DNA of 64,000 nt, taken from assembly GCA_020253445.1 (NCBI GenBank), contig JADCBP010000005.1, positions 248,001-312,000 on the forward strand. Reading direction: 5' to 3'. Made by a program: the position numbers and the translations under genes. The stretch comes from Methylobacterium sp. GTDB taxonomy: Bacteria > Pseudomonadota > Alphaproteobacteria > Rhizobiales > Beijerinckiaceae. This document shows positions 1 through 8,740 of the stretch, in pieces; position 1 is the first letter of the stretch, and the number at the start of each line of letters is the position of its first letter. The notes beneath the pieces are model-generated. The model ran no database searches, was not told where the DNA came from, and worked only from the letters and a program-made list of their open reading frames with translations.

Positions 1-285
1 GAGCGGCACCAGCATCTCCACTTTCGCCTTGGGATCGGGCAGGGCCTCCTCGATGAGATCCGCGCCCGTCAGGCCGAAATGCACCGAGCCGCGCGCCAGT
101 TCCGCGACGATCTCGCTGGCCGAGAGAAAGGCGATCTCCACGCCATCAAGGCCGGAAATCGCGCCGCGATAATCGCGCGCGCCGCGTGCCTGGCTCACAT
201 TCAGGCCGGCCTTCGCGAAGAAGGCGAAGGCATTTTCCTGCAGCCGCCCCTTGGAGGGCAGGCCGATGATCAGCGGATTGCTCAT
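1..285 (-). CDS. hisG: ATP phosphoribosyltransferase catalytic subunit HisG, N-terminal part
   Basis: The first 95 codons of HisG lie here; the gene runs off the left edge. HisG condenses ATP and PRPP in the first step of histidine synthesis. The reading begins [16 protein letters not shown], the usual start of the PRPP-binding catalytic domain. The start codon overlaps the hisZ stop by four bases (ATGA), so the two are translationally coupled. A hisZ partner implies the short form of HisG, which lacks its own C-terminal regulatory domain and works as a hetero-octamer with HisZ. That last point follows from family knowledge; the C terminus is not visible. Confidence 0.93.
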   Translation of the reverse strand, partial: MSNPLIIGLPSKGRLQENAFAFFAKAGLNVSQARGARDYRGAISGLDGVEIAFLSASEIVAELARGSVHFGLTGADLIEEALPDPKAKVEMLVPL

Positions 286-1457
286 GGTGCGTCTCCCGCA
301 AGGCGTTCAAGCCAGATCGCGGCGCCGATGGCCGGCACCTCGTGGCCAAGCCGCTCGAAGAGCCGGTCGTAGCGCCCGCCGGCTGCCACCGGGCGATCCG
401 TGCCAGCCCGCCGCAGCTCGAAGACGAAGCCGGAATAATAATCGAGATTGCGCGCAAAACCGGCCGAAGCCTGCAACGTGGAAAGCGTGAAGCCCCTCGC
501 TTCGAGGAAGCCCGTGCGCAAATCGAAGCGTTCGAGCACCGCGGAGAGGTCGAGCCCCGCCTCCTCCGCCAAAGCGCGCACCGCGCGCGAGACTTGATCC
601 GGCTCGCCGGAAATCGAAAGGAAGCGCCTCAGGATCGCCTTCGGTTCCTCGCCCAGCGCCTGCGAATCCTCGCGCGCGCGATCAAGGAAGCGGCTCGCGA
701 TATCCTCCGCCGAACGCCCCCCCACGGCCGAGATGCCGGCGAGCGAGAGCAGGTCCTTCACGAAGGCCTTGGCCTCCCCGGGGTCGGCATCCTTCAGCGC
801 ATCCAGCACGCCGGAATAGCGTGCAAGACCCTTGGCCTCGGGCCTTCCACCGGCGAGCGGGGCCTCGAGCAACGCCTCGATCCGCCCCTCGCCGAGCGCG
901 AGGCTGAGGCGGCGCGCGAGAACGGGCGAGAGGTTCAACGTCTCGATGAGGCGCGCGAACAGCGCAAGATCGCCCACGCGAAGGGTGAGCCCCTCCGCGC
1001 CGATTTCATCCGTCACCGCGCCATGCACTTCCGCGAGGAGATCGGCATCCGCCGCCTCGCGATCCGTCCGCCCGAGGGATTCGGCGCTGAACTGCCAGAA
1101 CTCGGCGTTTTCGCCGGGGCGCTGGCGAAATACCGGGCCGAGGAAGGCGAGATCGGCCCGCCGTCCGACAATACCGGATTTCAGATAGGCCAGAGCGGCG
1201 GGAATGGTGAATTCCGGCCTGAGACACAATTCCTCGCCCTCGTCATCGGTTGTCACGAAGAGGCGGCGGCGGATATCCTCGCCAGAGAGTTCCAGAAACG
1301 GTTCGGCGGGCTGGAGCACCGGCACGTCCGAGGCCGCATAGCCAACGCGGGCGAAACGCGCGACGAGGCGCGCCCCCAGCGCATTCACGCCGTTTTCAGC
1401 CCAAGCGCCCCGCGCGAGGCGCGCCGTGCCGGAGTTTCGCCTTTGGTCCATCACCAT
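282..1457 (-). CDS. hisZ: ATP phosphoribosyltransferase regulatory subunit HisZ
   Basis: HisZ is a catalytically dead paralogue of histidyl-tRNA synthetase that activates short-form HisG and carries histidine feedback control. The protein (about 391 aa) has the class II synthetase core (segment [19 protein letters not shown], then [11 protein letters not shown] and [10 protein letters not shown] near the C terminus) but no anticodon-binding domain. I chose the start at 1457 because a GAGG lies about 8 bases upstream; ATG at 1451 or an upstream in-frame ATG at 1517 are alternatives. It sits between hisS and hisG in the same orientation, separated from hisS by a palindromic repeat, and overlaps hisG by four bases. 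Confidence 0.92.
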   Translation of the reverse strand: MVMDQRRNSGTARLARGAWAENGVNALGARLVARFARVGYAASDVPVLQPAEPFLELSGEDIRRRLFVTTDDEGEELCLRPEFTIPAALAYLKSGIVGRRADLAFLGPVFRQRPGENAEFWQFSAESLGRTDREAADADLLAEVHGAVTDEIGAEGLTLRVGDLALFARLIETLNLSPVLARRLSLALGEGRIEALLEAPLAGGRPEAKGLARYSGVLDALKDADPGEAKAFVKDLLSLAGISAVGGRSAEDIASRFLDRAREDSQALGEEPKAILRRFLSISGEPDQVSRAVRALAEEAGLDLSAVLERFDLRTGFLEARGFTLSTLQASAGFARNLDYYSGFVFELRRAGTDRPVAAGGRYDRLFERLGHEVPAIGAAIWLERLAGDAP

Positions 1458-1556
1458 CCCCAAAACCTCGATTTTCGACCCGCTTCTACCAGCGCGCGCG
1501 CGACAAGGCGACGACAAGTTCGAAACGGGATGAATCGTTTTGGCGTGTTGCTGTCA

Positions 1557-1681
1557 TTCCCGACGCGGCGGAAGCCGCGAGCGGGAACCGACGGACTCAA
1601 CCGTCATGCCCGGGCTTGGGCCGGGCATCCACGCCTTCAGCTGCTGAGACGTGGATGGCCGGAACAGGTCCGGCCATGACG
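1557..1681. repeat. Intergenic palindromic repeat between hisS and hisZ
   Basis: Two palindromes fill the hisS-hisZ gap. The first (1557-1587) pairs TTCCC with GGGAA around GCGGC/GCCGC. The second (1602-1681) has outer arms CGTCATG/CATGACG, inner arms CATCCACG/CGTGGATG and GC-rich side stems, so it could fold as a cruciform. Elements of this type (GTCATGCCCGGG...) are common dispersed intergenic repeats in Hyphomicrobiales. It may act as an mRNA-stabilising or terminating structure inside the his operon. Confidence 0.75.
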
Positions 1682-1689
1682 CCCGTGGC

Positions 1690-3228
1690 TCAGCGATGCC
1701 GGGCGAGAACCTCGCGCACTTTCGCGACAACTTCGGAAACCGGCACGGCGAATTGCGCCTCGGCCTGTTTCGCGAGATATTCGGTGCGATCCTTGATGTC
1801 GGTGAGGGTCGCGCCGAGGATGAGGTCCTTCACCTGCACCTCGCCCTTCTCGCGCTCGTTCGAGCCTTGAATCAGCGCCACGCGGGCGTTGCGCTTGTCG
1901 GCATATTTCAGCTGCGCCTTCATGCCGGCGGAACCGAGATAGATTTCGGAGGGTATGCCGGCGCCGCGAAGGCTCGCCACGATCTGCTGATAGCTCGCCA
2001 TGGCTTCGGGGGTCTTGTCCATCGCCAGCACGATGACCGGGCCTTCGACTTCGCCGGTCTTCTCGCCGCGCATTTCCGCGAGCTTGTCGAGTGCCGCGCG
2101 CAGTCGCGAGACTCCGATGGAGAAGCCGGTGGCCGGCACGGGTTCATCGAGAAAGCGCGAGACGAGGCCATCATAGCGCCCGCCGCCGCCCACCGAGCCG
2201 AAGCGGATGGGCTTTCCGTCTTCTCCAGGAATGGAAAACGTAAGCTCGGCCTCGAAAACCGGCCCTGTGTAGTATTCAAGCCCGCGGACGACGGAAGGAT
2301 CGATCAGAATTCTGTCCGAATGGTATCCTGCTTTGTCGAACAGATTTCCCATGTCGCGTAATTCGGCAATGCCGCTCAAGAAAGTCTCATTGACTGCGAA
2401 TGGCAAGGACTCCGCATGCTTCATGGCATAGGTGCCGTCCTCGAATAGTTGGTGGCTAGCCTTCAGATCCATCAAACCAAAAATTGCGATGATCTGACGA
2501 TCATTTAGGCCAGCGCCCTTTGTGAAATCTCCTTTCCCGACGTCTCCTCCATCCCATCGTCCAGCGCCCAGAAGCTTTGATATTTCAACGCGGTCGAATT
2601 TGTCCGCCTTATCAATAGCTCGCATGACAGTGAGCTTTTGGCCGTCATCAATTCCAAGCGTTTCCATCACGCCGTCGAGAATCTTCCGGTTGTTGACCTT
2701 GATGACATATTGGCCGCGCGGGATTCCCAACGCCTCAAGCGTATCCGCCGCCATCATGCAGATCTCGGCATCGGCCGCGACCGAGCCCGATCCCACCGTA
2801 TCGGCATCGAACTGCATGAACTGGCGGAAGCGGCCGGGACCCGGCTTCTCGTTGCGGAACACCCAGCCCGCGCGATAGCTGCGATAGGGTTTCGGCAGGT
2901 TCTGCCAGTTTTCCGCGCAATAGCGGGCGAGCGGCGCGGTGAGATCATACCGCAGGCTCATCCATTGCTCGTCGTCATCCCGCAACGAGAAGACGCCGGC
3001 ATTGGGCCGATCCTGATCGGGCAGGAATTTTCCTAGCGCGTCCGTGTATTCGAGGAACGGCGTTTCCACCGGCTCGAAGCCATAGAGTTCATACACGCGC
3101 TGGATGACGCGCATCATCTCGTTCGTGGCGCGGATATCGGCGGGGGAACGATCGGGCAGGCCACGGGGCCTGCGGGCTTCGGTACGGGCGGGTTTCGGCG
3201 TCTCGGTGCCGGTCTTTTCGGTGCTCAT
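1690..3228 (-). CDS. hisS: Histidyl-tRNA synthetase
   Basis: HisS charges tRNA-His in the cytoplasm. The 512-residue protein shows class II motif 2 as [13 protein letters not shown], the histidine-binding segment [14 protein letters not shown] and the loop GGGGRYDGL, then a C-terminal anticodon-binding domain. These variants (FRQFMQ, LEYYTGP) match my recollection of the atypical alphaproteobacterial HisRS that does not rely on the G-1 base of tRNA-His. The N terminus is extended by about 25 charged, Pro-rich residues; no later Met fits. The middle of the gene (about 2225-2700) has clearly lower GC and different codon use from the flanks. A perfect hairpin lies just upstream of the start. Confidence 0.95.
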   Translation of the reverse strand: MSTEKTGTETPKPARTEARRPRGLPDRSPADIRATNEMMRVIQRVYELYGFEPVETPFLEYTDALGKFLPDQDRPNAGVFSLRDDDEQWMSLRYDLTAPLARYCAENWQNLPKPYRSYRAGWVFRNEKPGPGRFRQFMQFDADTVGSGSVAADAEICMMAADTLEALGIPRGQYVIKVNNRKILDGVMETLGIDDGQKLTVMRAIDKADKFDRVEISKLLGAGRWDGGDVGKGDFTKGAGLNDRQIIAIFGLMDLKASHQLFEDGTYAMKHAESLPFAVNETFLSGIAELRDMGNLFDKAGYHSDRILIDPSVVRGLEYYTGPVFEAELTFSIPGEDGKPIRFGSVGGGGRYDGLVSRFLDEPVPATGFSIGVSRLRAALDKLAEMRGEKTGEVEGPVIVLAMDKTPEAMASYQQIVASLRGAGIPSEIYLGSAGMKAQLKYADKRNARVALIQGSNEREKGEVQVKDLILGATLTDIKDRTEYLAKQAEAQFAVPVSEVVAKVREVLARHR

Positions 3229-3232
3229 GAAG

Positions 3233-3248
3233 CGGGGCTTTAGCCCCG
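3233..3248 (-). promoter_or_regulatory. Hairpin covering the hisS ribosome-binding region
   Basis: CGGGGCT and AGCCCCG form a perfect inverted repeat with a 2-base spacer, ending 4 bases before the hisS ATG. No separate Shine-Dalgarno sequence is visible, so this stem would lie where the ribosome binds. It may modulate hisS translation or be incidental in a GC-rich genome. Confidence 0.35.
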
Positions 3249-3261
3249 TGCGCGGTTCTTG

Positions 3262-3489
3262 TCACGCCTTCCGCGCGGCCGCCTCGTAAACTTCGAGCAG
3301 CGCTTCGAGATCGGCCTCTTCCGGCGGGTGGCCATGGGCGGCATCGAAGCGGGCGGCGATCTCACGATTGGCGAGCAGCACGAGGATCGCTTCATGCGGG
3401 GTGTGCTGGGAAACGCTCGCGATCTCGGCCGCACTGATGGTGACGCCGAAGCGGTGGAAGGCCTGCTGCAAGCAATCGGAGCGTTTCAT
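3262..3489 (-). CDS. Small protein resembling the cap domain of phosphonoacetaldehyde hydrolase
   Basis: This 75-residue protein is not part of a longer frame. By eye it aligns with the helical cap of PhnX (phosphonatase): FHRFGVTISAAE, then REIAARFDAAHG, then PPEEADLEALLEVYE correspond to the cap helices that follow the first HAD motif. The HAD core with its nucleophile Asp is absent, and the stretch that carries the Schiff-base lysine in PhnX (GL-KxDH) reads SQHTPHEAI here, so no phosphonatase chemistry is expected. It lies 33 bases upstream of hisS in the same direction and 83 bases downstream of a class III aminotransferase. It may be a domesticated fragment or an unrelated helical protein. 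The homology is inferred from memory of the family. Confidence 0.6.
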   Translation of the reverse strand: MKRSDCLQQAFHRFGVTISAAEIASVSQHTPHEAILVLLANREIAARFDAAHGHPPEEADLEALLEVYEAAARKA

Positions 3490-3572
3490 AGCCCTATTCT
3501 AGAGGCGATTCCCGTTCCTGGGAATTCTGCAATCGGAGCATGGCCCCGATTGCAGCCAAAGCTGTCCCCGCC

Positions 3573-4928
3573 TCACGCCACGGCGCGGATGAGCTTGCCG
3601 AGCTTGTCCACGGTCTCGTCGATCTGCGCCTCCGAGATGACGAGCGGCGGGGTGAGCGCCAGCGTCTCGCCGGTATTGCGCACCATGAAGCCGTAATCCT
3701 CGAAACCGCGATGCATGGCGGTGTAGGCGCGCTTGCCGAAAGCATCGGGCATGGAGGCAAGGTCGATCGCCGCCGTGAGGCCCACGGTGCGGATATCCAG
3801 CACGTTCGGCAGGCCCTTCAGCGAGTGGATCGCATCGGCCCAGATGGGCTCGAGCCTTTTCGCGCGTTCGAAGAGATCCTCGTCGCGATAGACATCCAGC
3901 GTCGCCATGGCTGCCGCGCAGGCCAGCGGATGCGCCGAGTAGGTGTAGCCGTGGAAGAACTCCACCATATGCTCCGGGCCTTTCATATAGGCGTCATGGA
4001 TGTGCTTCCTCGCGATGACGCCGCCCATCGGCACGGTGCCCGAGGTGATGCCCTTGGCGAAGGTGATGAGATCGGGCGTAACGCCATAGCGCTCGGCCGC
4101 GAAGGAGGTGCCGAGACGGCCGAAGCCGCAGATCACCTCGTCGAAGATCAGCAGGATGCCGTATTTGTCGCAGATGTCGCGCAGGCGCTTGAGGTAGCCT
4201 TTCGGCGTGGGGAGCACGCCGGTCGAGCCCGCCATCGGCTCCACGATCACGGCGGCGATGGTCGACGCATCATGCAGGGCGACGATGCGCTCCAGATCAT
4301 CCGCGAGATGCGCGCCCCAATCCGGCTCGCCCTTGGTGAAGGCCTGCTCGGCGCGATTATAGGTATGCGGCAGGTGGTCGACATGCGGCAGGAGCTGCGT
4401 CGCGAAAGCCTTGCGGTTCGCCACCATGCCGCCGACCGAGATGCCGCCGAAGCCGATGCCGTGATAGCCACGCTCGCGCCCGATCAGGCGGCAGCGATTG
4501 CCCTCGCCCTTCGCCTGGAAATAGCCGATCGCCATTTTCAGCGCGGTATCGACCGCTTCCGAGCCGGAATTGACGAAGAAGACGTGATCGAGATCGCCCG
4601 GGGCCATCTGCGCGATGCGTGAAGCCAGCTGGAAGCCGAGGGGATGCGCGAACTGGAAGGGCGGCGAGTAATCCAGCGTTTCCGCCTGCGCCTTGATGGC
4701 CTCCACGATCGGGTCGCGGTTATGGCCGGCATTGCAGCACCAAAGGCCGGCGGTCGTATCCAGGATCGCGCGGCCGTCATAGGTGAAATAATGCATGTCC
4801 TTCGAGCGGGAGACGATACGCGGATTCTTCTTGAACGCGCGCTCGGCGGTGAAGGGCATCCAGAACGCCTCTAGGTCGTTCGGCTGGGAGAAGGTGGTGA
4901 TCGGCGTCGCGGCGCTGGATTTCGACAT
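3573..4928 (-). CDS. Class III aminotransferase, probable omega-amino acid:pyruvate type
   Basis: This is a PLP-dependent fold-type I enzyme of 451 residues, the usual length. Visible landmarks are the N-terminal LEAFWMPFTAERAF, the substrate-loop segment GLWCCNAGHN, the phosphate-cup SGSEAVDTALK, GYHGIGFGG, the PLP-ring aspartate in IFDEVICGFGR (D263) and the Schiff-base lysine in TFAKGITSG (K292). This pattern is typical of beta-alanine/omega-amino acid:pyruvate transaminases, which move an amine from a terminal position to pyruvate. Exact substrate cannot be read from sequence. A RidA-family protein, which often deaminates reactive enamines made by PLP enzymes, is encoded just upstream on the same strand. 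Confidence 0.88.
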   Translation of the reverse strand: MSKSSAATPITTFSQPNDLEAFWMPFTAERAFKKNPRIVSRSKDMHYFTYDGRAILDTTAGLWCCNAGHNRDPIVEAIKAQAETLDYSPPFQFAHPLGFQLASRIAQMAPGDLDHVFFVNSGSEAVDTALKMAIGYFQAKGEGNRCRLIGRERGYHGIGFGGISVGGMVANRKAFATQLLPHVDHLPHTYNRAEQAFTKGEPDWGAHLADDLERIVALHDASTIAAVIVEPMAGSTGVLPTPKGYLKRLRDICDKYGILLIFDEVICGFGRLGTSFAAERYGVTPDLITFAKGITSGTVPMGGVIARKHIHDAYMKGPEHMVEFFHGYTYSAHPLACAAAMATLDVYRDEDLFERAKRLEPIWADAIHSLKGLPNVLDIRTVGLTAAIDLASMPDAFGKRAYTAMHRGFEDYGFMVRNTGETLALTPPLVISEAQIDETVDKLGKLIRAVA

Positions 4929-5055
4929 GGAACTGTTTCTCCCCCATCAGGCTTGATCAAAGGGAAGGATACGCCGCCGCGCGCGCGAAACAACCCCGCT
5001 TGAGGGCCATGAGGCTGCAATTTCTCGCGGGGCTGGGTGCCTTGTGGCGTGGAAA

Positions 5056-5532
5056 TCACCGATCGGCCCGGGCGCCGGGCTGAAGCGCCGGCGGCAGCGC
5101 GAATTCCTCGTCCGATTGTGGAAGCTCGAGAAAAGCCTGGTCAGGCTCCTCGCAGACCGCTTCCGCCTCGATTTCAAACAGGAAACGAGGCGTCGCAAGG
5201 CCGGCCACCTCGAGGTAGGTCGCCGCGCAGAGATGCCCGCCGAGCCGCCGGTCGCGGATGCTGCGATACATTGCCACGGCGCCGGGAACCGAGGCGTAGG
5301 CACTGATCTTTACGAGATCCGTGATGCTCATTCCGGCTTCGGCGAGAATCGCGGTGAGGTTGTCCCAAGCGGCCTCCATCTGCTCGGCCAGATCATCCGG
5401 CACGGACCCGTCGAGACGCTGGCCGACCTGCCCGGAGATCACCAGCCGGCGGGCGCGGGCCGAATGCACGACGCCATGCGCATAACGCGACCCCGGAGGC
5501 GCGATGCCGCGCGGATTGATGGCTCTCGGCAT
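5056..5532 (-). CDS. RidA/YjgF-family protein with a C-terminal extension
   Basis: A 158-residue cytoplasmic RidA-like protein. The N-terminal part has the family pattern (RAINPRGIAPPGSRYAHGV, VISGQVGQ, AWDNLTAILAEAGMSITDLVKI, LGGHLCAATYLEVAGLATPRFLFEIEAEA split over the core). The last 25 or so residues are an acidic, Pro-rich tail absent from minimal RidA. I chose the start at 5532 because an AAGGAGGG ribosome-binding site lies a few bases upstream; a longer frame to 5631 lacks support. RidA proteins hydrolyse imine/enamine intermediates; the aminotransferase downstream on the same strand fits such a partnership, though the 127-base gap leaves co-transcription open. Confidence 0.85.
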   Translation of the reverse strand: MPRAINPRGIAPPGSRYAHGVVHSARARRLVISGQVGQRLDGSVPDDLAEQMEAAWDNLTAILAEAGMSITDLVKISAYASVPGAVAMYRSIRDRRLGGHLCAATYLEVAGLATPRFLFEIEAEAVCEEPDQAFLELPQSDEEFALPPALQPGARADR

Positions 5533-5729
5533 GATCAGCAATCCCTCCTTGTCGCAACAATCCCTTTTCGTATCGCGAGCGGTTGCCGTTCCAAAAGGTC
5601 GGCCTCGAAAATTTTTTCTCGTCAACCGCACTTTCCACAGCCGGTTGGCCGATTAGGCACTCGCCAGCGCCGTTGCGATTCAATAGGTTCATAAGAAGTG
5701 ATTCGCTGGGCTGGGGCGCACGCTTTCCG

Positions 5730-7166
5730 ATGGAATTTCGGTCTCTCCTTAAGGTCGTGACGGTCGCGGTTGCCGCTGCCGGTCTGACGTTTCTTGCGCA
5801 GCGGTACGATCTGCTGGCGCTCGTGGTGGCGGCTCTCGCCGTGGCGCTGGTCGCGTGTGCCTTCGCGCTGCGCTTCAGCGGCGTGTTCATGCAGGAGGAG
5901 CTCGCGCTTCTGCGCGATCACCTCGAAACCACGCGGCAACAGGCCGCGATGCTCGCCCGCATGACGCGGGAGATGCGCGATGCGGTTGTGCAACATGAGT
6001 CCGCGCCCGCACCTGATCGCGCGACCGAATGGGCTGCTCTCAGTGAAATCGTGTGCGACATCGCCGATGAGATGGCCGAACTCGATCGCCGCACCGAACA
6101 GGTGGAAGGCGAGCTTGCCGCCCTTCGGCGCGACGGAGCCTCGCCGCGCCCCGCCGCTTCGGCCTGGGCCATTCCGGCCGCCTCTGGTGCCTCGGCGCTG
6201 GCCTCTCACAACCCGCTGCATGATGACAAGATCGATCCGGGCTCGAACTCTTCCGCAGGTGGCCTGCGCGAGATTCCGGGCGTTCCGCATCTTTCGACCT
6301 TCGGCGAGCCTCCGCGCGCCGTGCGTCAGCTTGTCGCGGCGGCCATCGCGGCCGATCGCTTCGAGCTCTATCTCCAGCGCATCGTGAGCCTGCCCCAGCG
6401 CAAGACCCGCGCCTATGAGGTGAGCCTGCGCCCGGATGGCTGCGACCCGCACATCCCCACGAGCGAGATTCGCAATGCGGTCGAGCATGTCGGCCACCAG
6501 TTGGCGTTTGATCGCAAGCTGATGGTTCAGGCCATGCGCCTTGCCCGGATGTTCCAGCAGCGCCAGCGCGACGTGACACTCGTCGCGGATATTTCGCAGC
6601 GCTATCTTCTCAGCGAACCGGCTTTCGATGAATTGCGCGCGCTTGTCGCTGACGCGCCGAACGCGCCCCGCCGCATCGTGCTTTCGCTGCCTCAGCGCTT
6701 TTTCAAGAAGGCGATCGCGGTGGAGAATGAAGCGCTGCGCCAGCTTTCCGAGATGGGCTTCCGCTTCATGGTGCGGGAAGTGTCGGATTTCAACCTCGAG
6801 CTGCCGCGACTTCAGCAATCAAATGTCCGCTGGATGCGCATGGATGCAGCGCGTCTGCTCGAGGCAAGCCAGAGCGAGGAACAGGTCCTCGAAGTGGCTG
6901 CGGCTGATTTTGCCGCTCTTCTCGGTCGTCGCCAGATTTCGCTGCTCATCGAGGGCGTGAATGACGAGGCAGCCGTCGCCGAACTCATCGATTTCAACAT
7001 CGGCTATGCCCAGGGTCACGTCTTCGCGCCGCCGCAGGCGGTTCGCCCCGAAGCGCTGGATGATGGCGTTTCCGCAACGGCTGAGTCCGGGTCGCGTGTG
7101 AAAGCGGGCGAGACCCCGCCCAAAGCCGAGCGTCGCGGCCTGCGTGAAATTGCACGCCGCGCCTGA
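5730..7166 (+). CDS. TipF-like membrane protein with a degenerate EAL domain
   Basis: The 478-residue protein has two adjacent N-terminal membrane helices (about residues 7-24 and 27-46), a coiled-coil stretch (about 50-125), a Pro/Ala-rich linker and a C-terminal EAL-type domain from about 195. The signature EAL is YEVSLR (E230), the DDFGTG loop is replaced by SDFNLEL, and metal ligands are largely missing, so it should not hydrolyse c-di-GMP but could bind it. This architecture matches Caulobacter TipF, a flagellar positioning factor. The start at 5730 is preferred to an upstream in-frame ATG at 5583, which would add 49 residues of non-membrane sequence. A lone CheY is encoded nearby, consistent with motility. 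Confidence 0.75.
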   Translation: MEFRSLLKVVTVAVAAAGLTFLAQRYDLLALVVAALAVALVACAFALRFSGVFMQEELALLRDHLETTRQQAAMLARMTREMRDAVVQHESAPAPDRATEWAALSEIVCDIADEMAELDRRTEQVEGELAALRRDGASPRPAASAWAIPAASGASALASHNPLHDDKIDPGSNSSAGGLREIPGVPHLSTFGEPPRAVRQLVAAAIAADRFELYLQRIVSLPQRKTRAYEVSLRPDGCDPHIPTSEIRNAVEHVGHQLAFDRKLMVQAMRLARMFQQRQRDVTLVADISQRYLLSEPAFDELRALVADAPNAPRRIVLSLPQRFFKKAIAVENEALRQLSEMGFRFMVREVSDFNLELPRLQQSNVRWMRMDAARLLEASQSEEQVLEVAAADFAALLGRRQISLLIEGVNDEAAVAELIDFNIGYAQGHVFAPPQAVRPEALDDGVSATAESGSRVKAGETPPKAERRGLREIARRA

Positions 7167-7251
7167 AATTGGTCGCAGGGGTTGTTTCCGGGAAGGCGAG
7201 CCATTAGCGAGCAAGCCACGCTGCATATTGCCGTGAGGTTCCGCTTTCCCA

Positions 7252-8121
7252 ATGTCTGCCCGCATTCAGCCCATCGATCGCCTCTCCGACGTTCTCGATC
7301 GTTATGAGGCGATCATTTCCGATGTCTGGGGGGTGCTCCACAATGGCGTCATGGCCACGCCGGGGGCGCAGCAGGCGCTGGCCGGGGCGCGCCGTGCCGG
7401 CAAGCCGGTCGCGCTGCTGACGAACTCCCCGCGCCTGCCGCATCTGGTGGCGGAGCAGTTGCGTGATCTCGGCGTGGTCGAGCCCTGCTACGATGCCCTC
7501 GTCTCCTCCGGCGGCGTGACGCGCGAGCTGCTCGAAAAAGAGGGGCCGAAGACCTTCTACCATATCGGGCCGGCACGCGATTCCGGTTTGTTCGAAGGCC
7601 TGGAAGCGAGGCCCGCCCCGCTGGAGGCAGCCGAACTGATACTCTGCACCGGGCTTTTCGACGATGAGACCGAGACGCCGGACCAGTATCGCTCCATGCT
7701 GCAGTCTGCACACGCGCGAGCGCTCCGCCTCTATTGTGCCAACCCGGATCTGATCGTCGAGCGGGGGGACCGTTTGATCCCTTGCGCGGGTGCCATCGCG
7801 GATCTCTACGAGAAGATGGGCGGGTCGGTCATCTGGGTCGGCAAGCCCAAGCCGCTTGTTTATGAACGTGCGCGGCAGGCCCTGGAGACGGCCTTGGGCC
7901 GAACGCTCGCGTTAAACCGGGTGCTTTGCATCGGCGATGCGTTCCGCACAGATATTGCCGGGGCCAATGCCGAGGGGCATGACGTGATCATGACGATCGC
8001 CGGCATCCATGGGCATCAGATCGGGCTGAGCGGCAACAATTACGACCTTGCCCGGCTGGAACAGTTTGCAGCCGAGACGCGACTGAGGCCAACCTATTGC
8101 ATGGTCAGCCTTGTTGATTGA
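7252..8121 (+). CDS. HAD-superfamily class IIA hydrolase (TIGR01459-like)
   Basis: A 289-residue cytoplasmic phosphatase-like protein. Motif I is SDVWGVLHNG (nucleophile D24; the second Asp of the HAD motif is Trp, as I recall for this subfamily), motif II is LLTNSPR, motif III lysine lies in WVGKPKPLVYERA and motif IV is CIGDAFRTDIAGANAEG. A class IIA cap lies between motifs II and III. Relatives act on sugar phosphates or nucleotide monophosphates, but the substrate of this subfamily is not known to me. It follows the TipF-like gene by 85 bases on the same strand and is convergent with the CheY gene 22 bases downstream. Confidence 0.85.
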   Translation: MSARIQPIDRLSDVLDRYEAIISDVWGVLHNGVMATPGAQQALAGARRAGKPVALLTNSPRLPHLVAEQLRDLGVVEPCYDALVSSGGVTRELLEKEGPKTFYHIGPARDSGLFEGLEARPAPLEAAELILCTGLFDDETETPDQYRSMLQSAHARALRLYCANPDLIVERGDRLIPCAGAIADLYEKMGGSVIWVGKPKPLVYERARQALETALGRTLALNRVLCIGDAFRTDIAGANAEGHDVIMTIAGIHGHQIGLSGNNYDLARLEQFAAETRLRPTYCMVSLVD

Positions 8122-8143
8122 GCCTGCAGCACCTTCGTGAAAA

Positions 8144-8530
8144 TCAGCTCGTGCCGGCGACTGCGTCGATCTTGGCCTTCAGCGTCTGGGCGTTGAATGG
8201 CTTCACGATGTAGTTGTTGACGCCAGCCCGCTTGGCGGCGATCACGTTTTCCGTCTTGGATTCGGCGGTGACCATGATGAATGGCGTCGAGTGAAGTTCG
8301 CGGTCGGCGCGCACCTGCTTGAGCAGTTCGTACCCCGTCATCGGCTGCATGTTCCAATCCGAGATGATGAGGCCGTAGCGTTTTTCGCGCATTTTCGCGA
8401 GCGCTTCGGAACCATCGGACGCTTCGTCGACATTCTCGAAACCGAGTTGCTTCAAAAGATTCCGGATGATCCGGACCATCGTCTGATAATCATCCACAAC
8501 AAGAATGGACGTGCCTGCATCGAAAGCCAT
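8144..8530 (-). CDS. Single-domain response regulator, CheY-like
   Basis: A 128-residue receiver with no output domain. The acidic pocket is D13/D14 (ILVVDDYQ), the phospho-acceptor is D58 (IISDWNM), the conserved Thr lies in MVTAES and the lysine is K110 (YIVKPF). MQPMTGYELLKQVRAD is typical of motility CheY proteins that bind the flagellar switch. No chemotaxis kinase gene is adjacent, so it is either a stray chemotaxis CheY or serves another phosphorelay. The nearby TipF-like gene favours a motility link. Confidence 0.88.
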   Translation of the reverse strand: MAFDAGTSILVVDDYQTMVRIIRNLLKQLGFENVDEASDGSEALAKMREKRYGLIISDWNMQPMTGYELLKQVRADRELHSTPFIMVTAESKTENVIAAKRAGVNNYIVKPFNAQTLKAKIDAVAGTS

Positions 8531-8740
8531 GTTTTACTCCACCTGAGGCGATCCGCTCGGAATCCTCTCCGGGACCCGCAGCGAAGGCTTCTCCTGTCCT
8601 TTGAACCTGGAGTTGAGAACCCATTGGCGCAAACATTATGTCGCGGCCTCTTGCGATTATGTTAATGCGGCTCAACCGCGACCCAATTTCGTAATGCTTT
8701 CGGCATCCATGTTAACCCCTGCCTGCCCGACCGGACCAAA

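Noticed and set aside
342-1679. Long plus-strand open frame opposite hisZ
   Set aside because: It is antisense to a well-supported gene, is Arg/Glu-rich with no domain, and arises from GC-rich codon bias. The same applies to other long antisense frames, such as those opposite ileS (10837-12459), pckA (43876-45654), addB (29094-30383), divL (34422-37031) and chvG (40133-42745).
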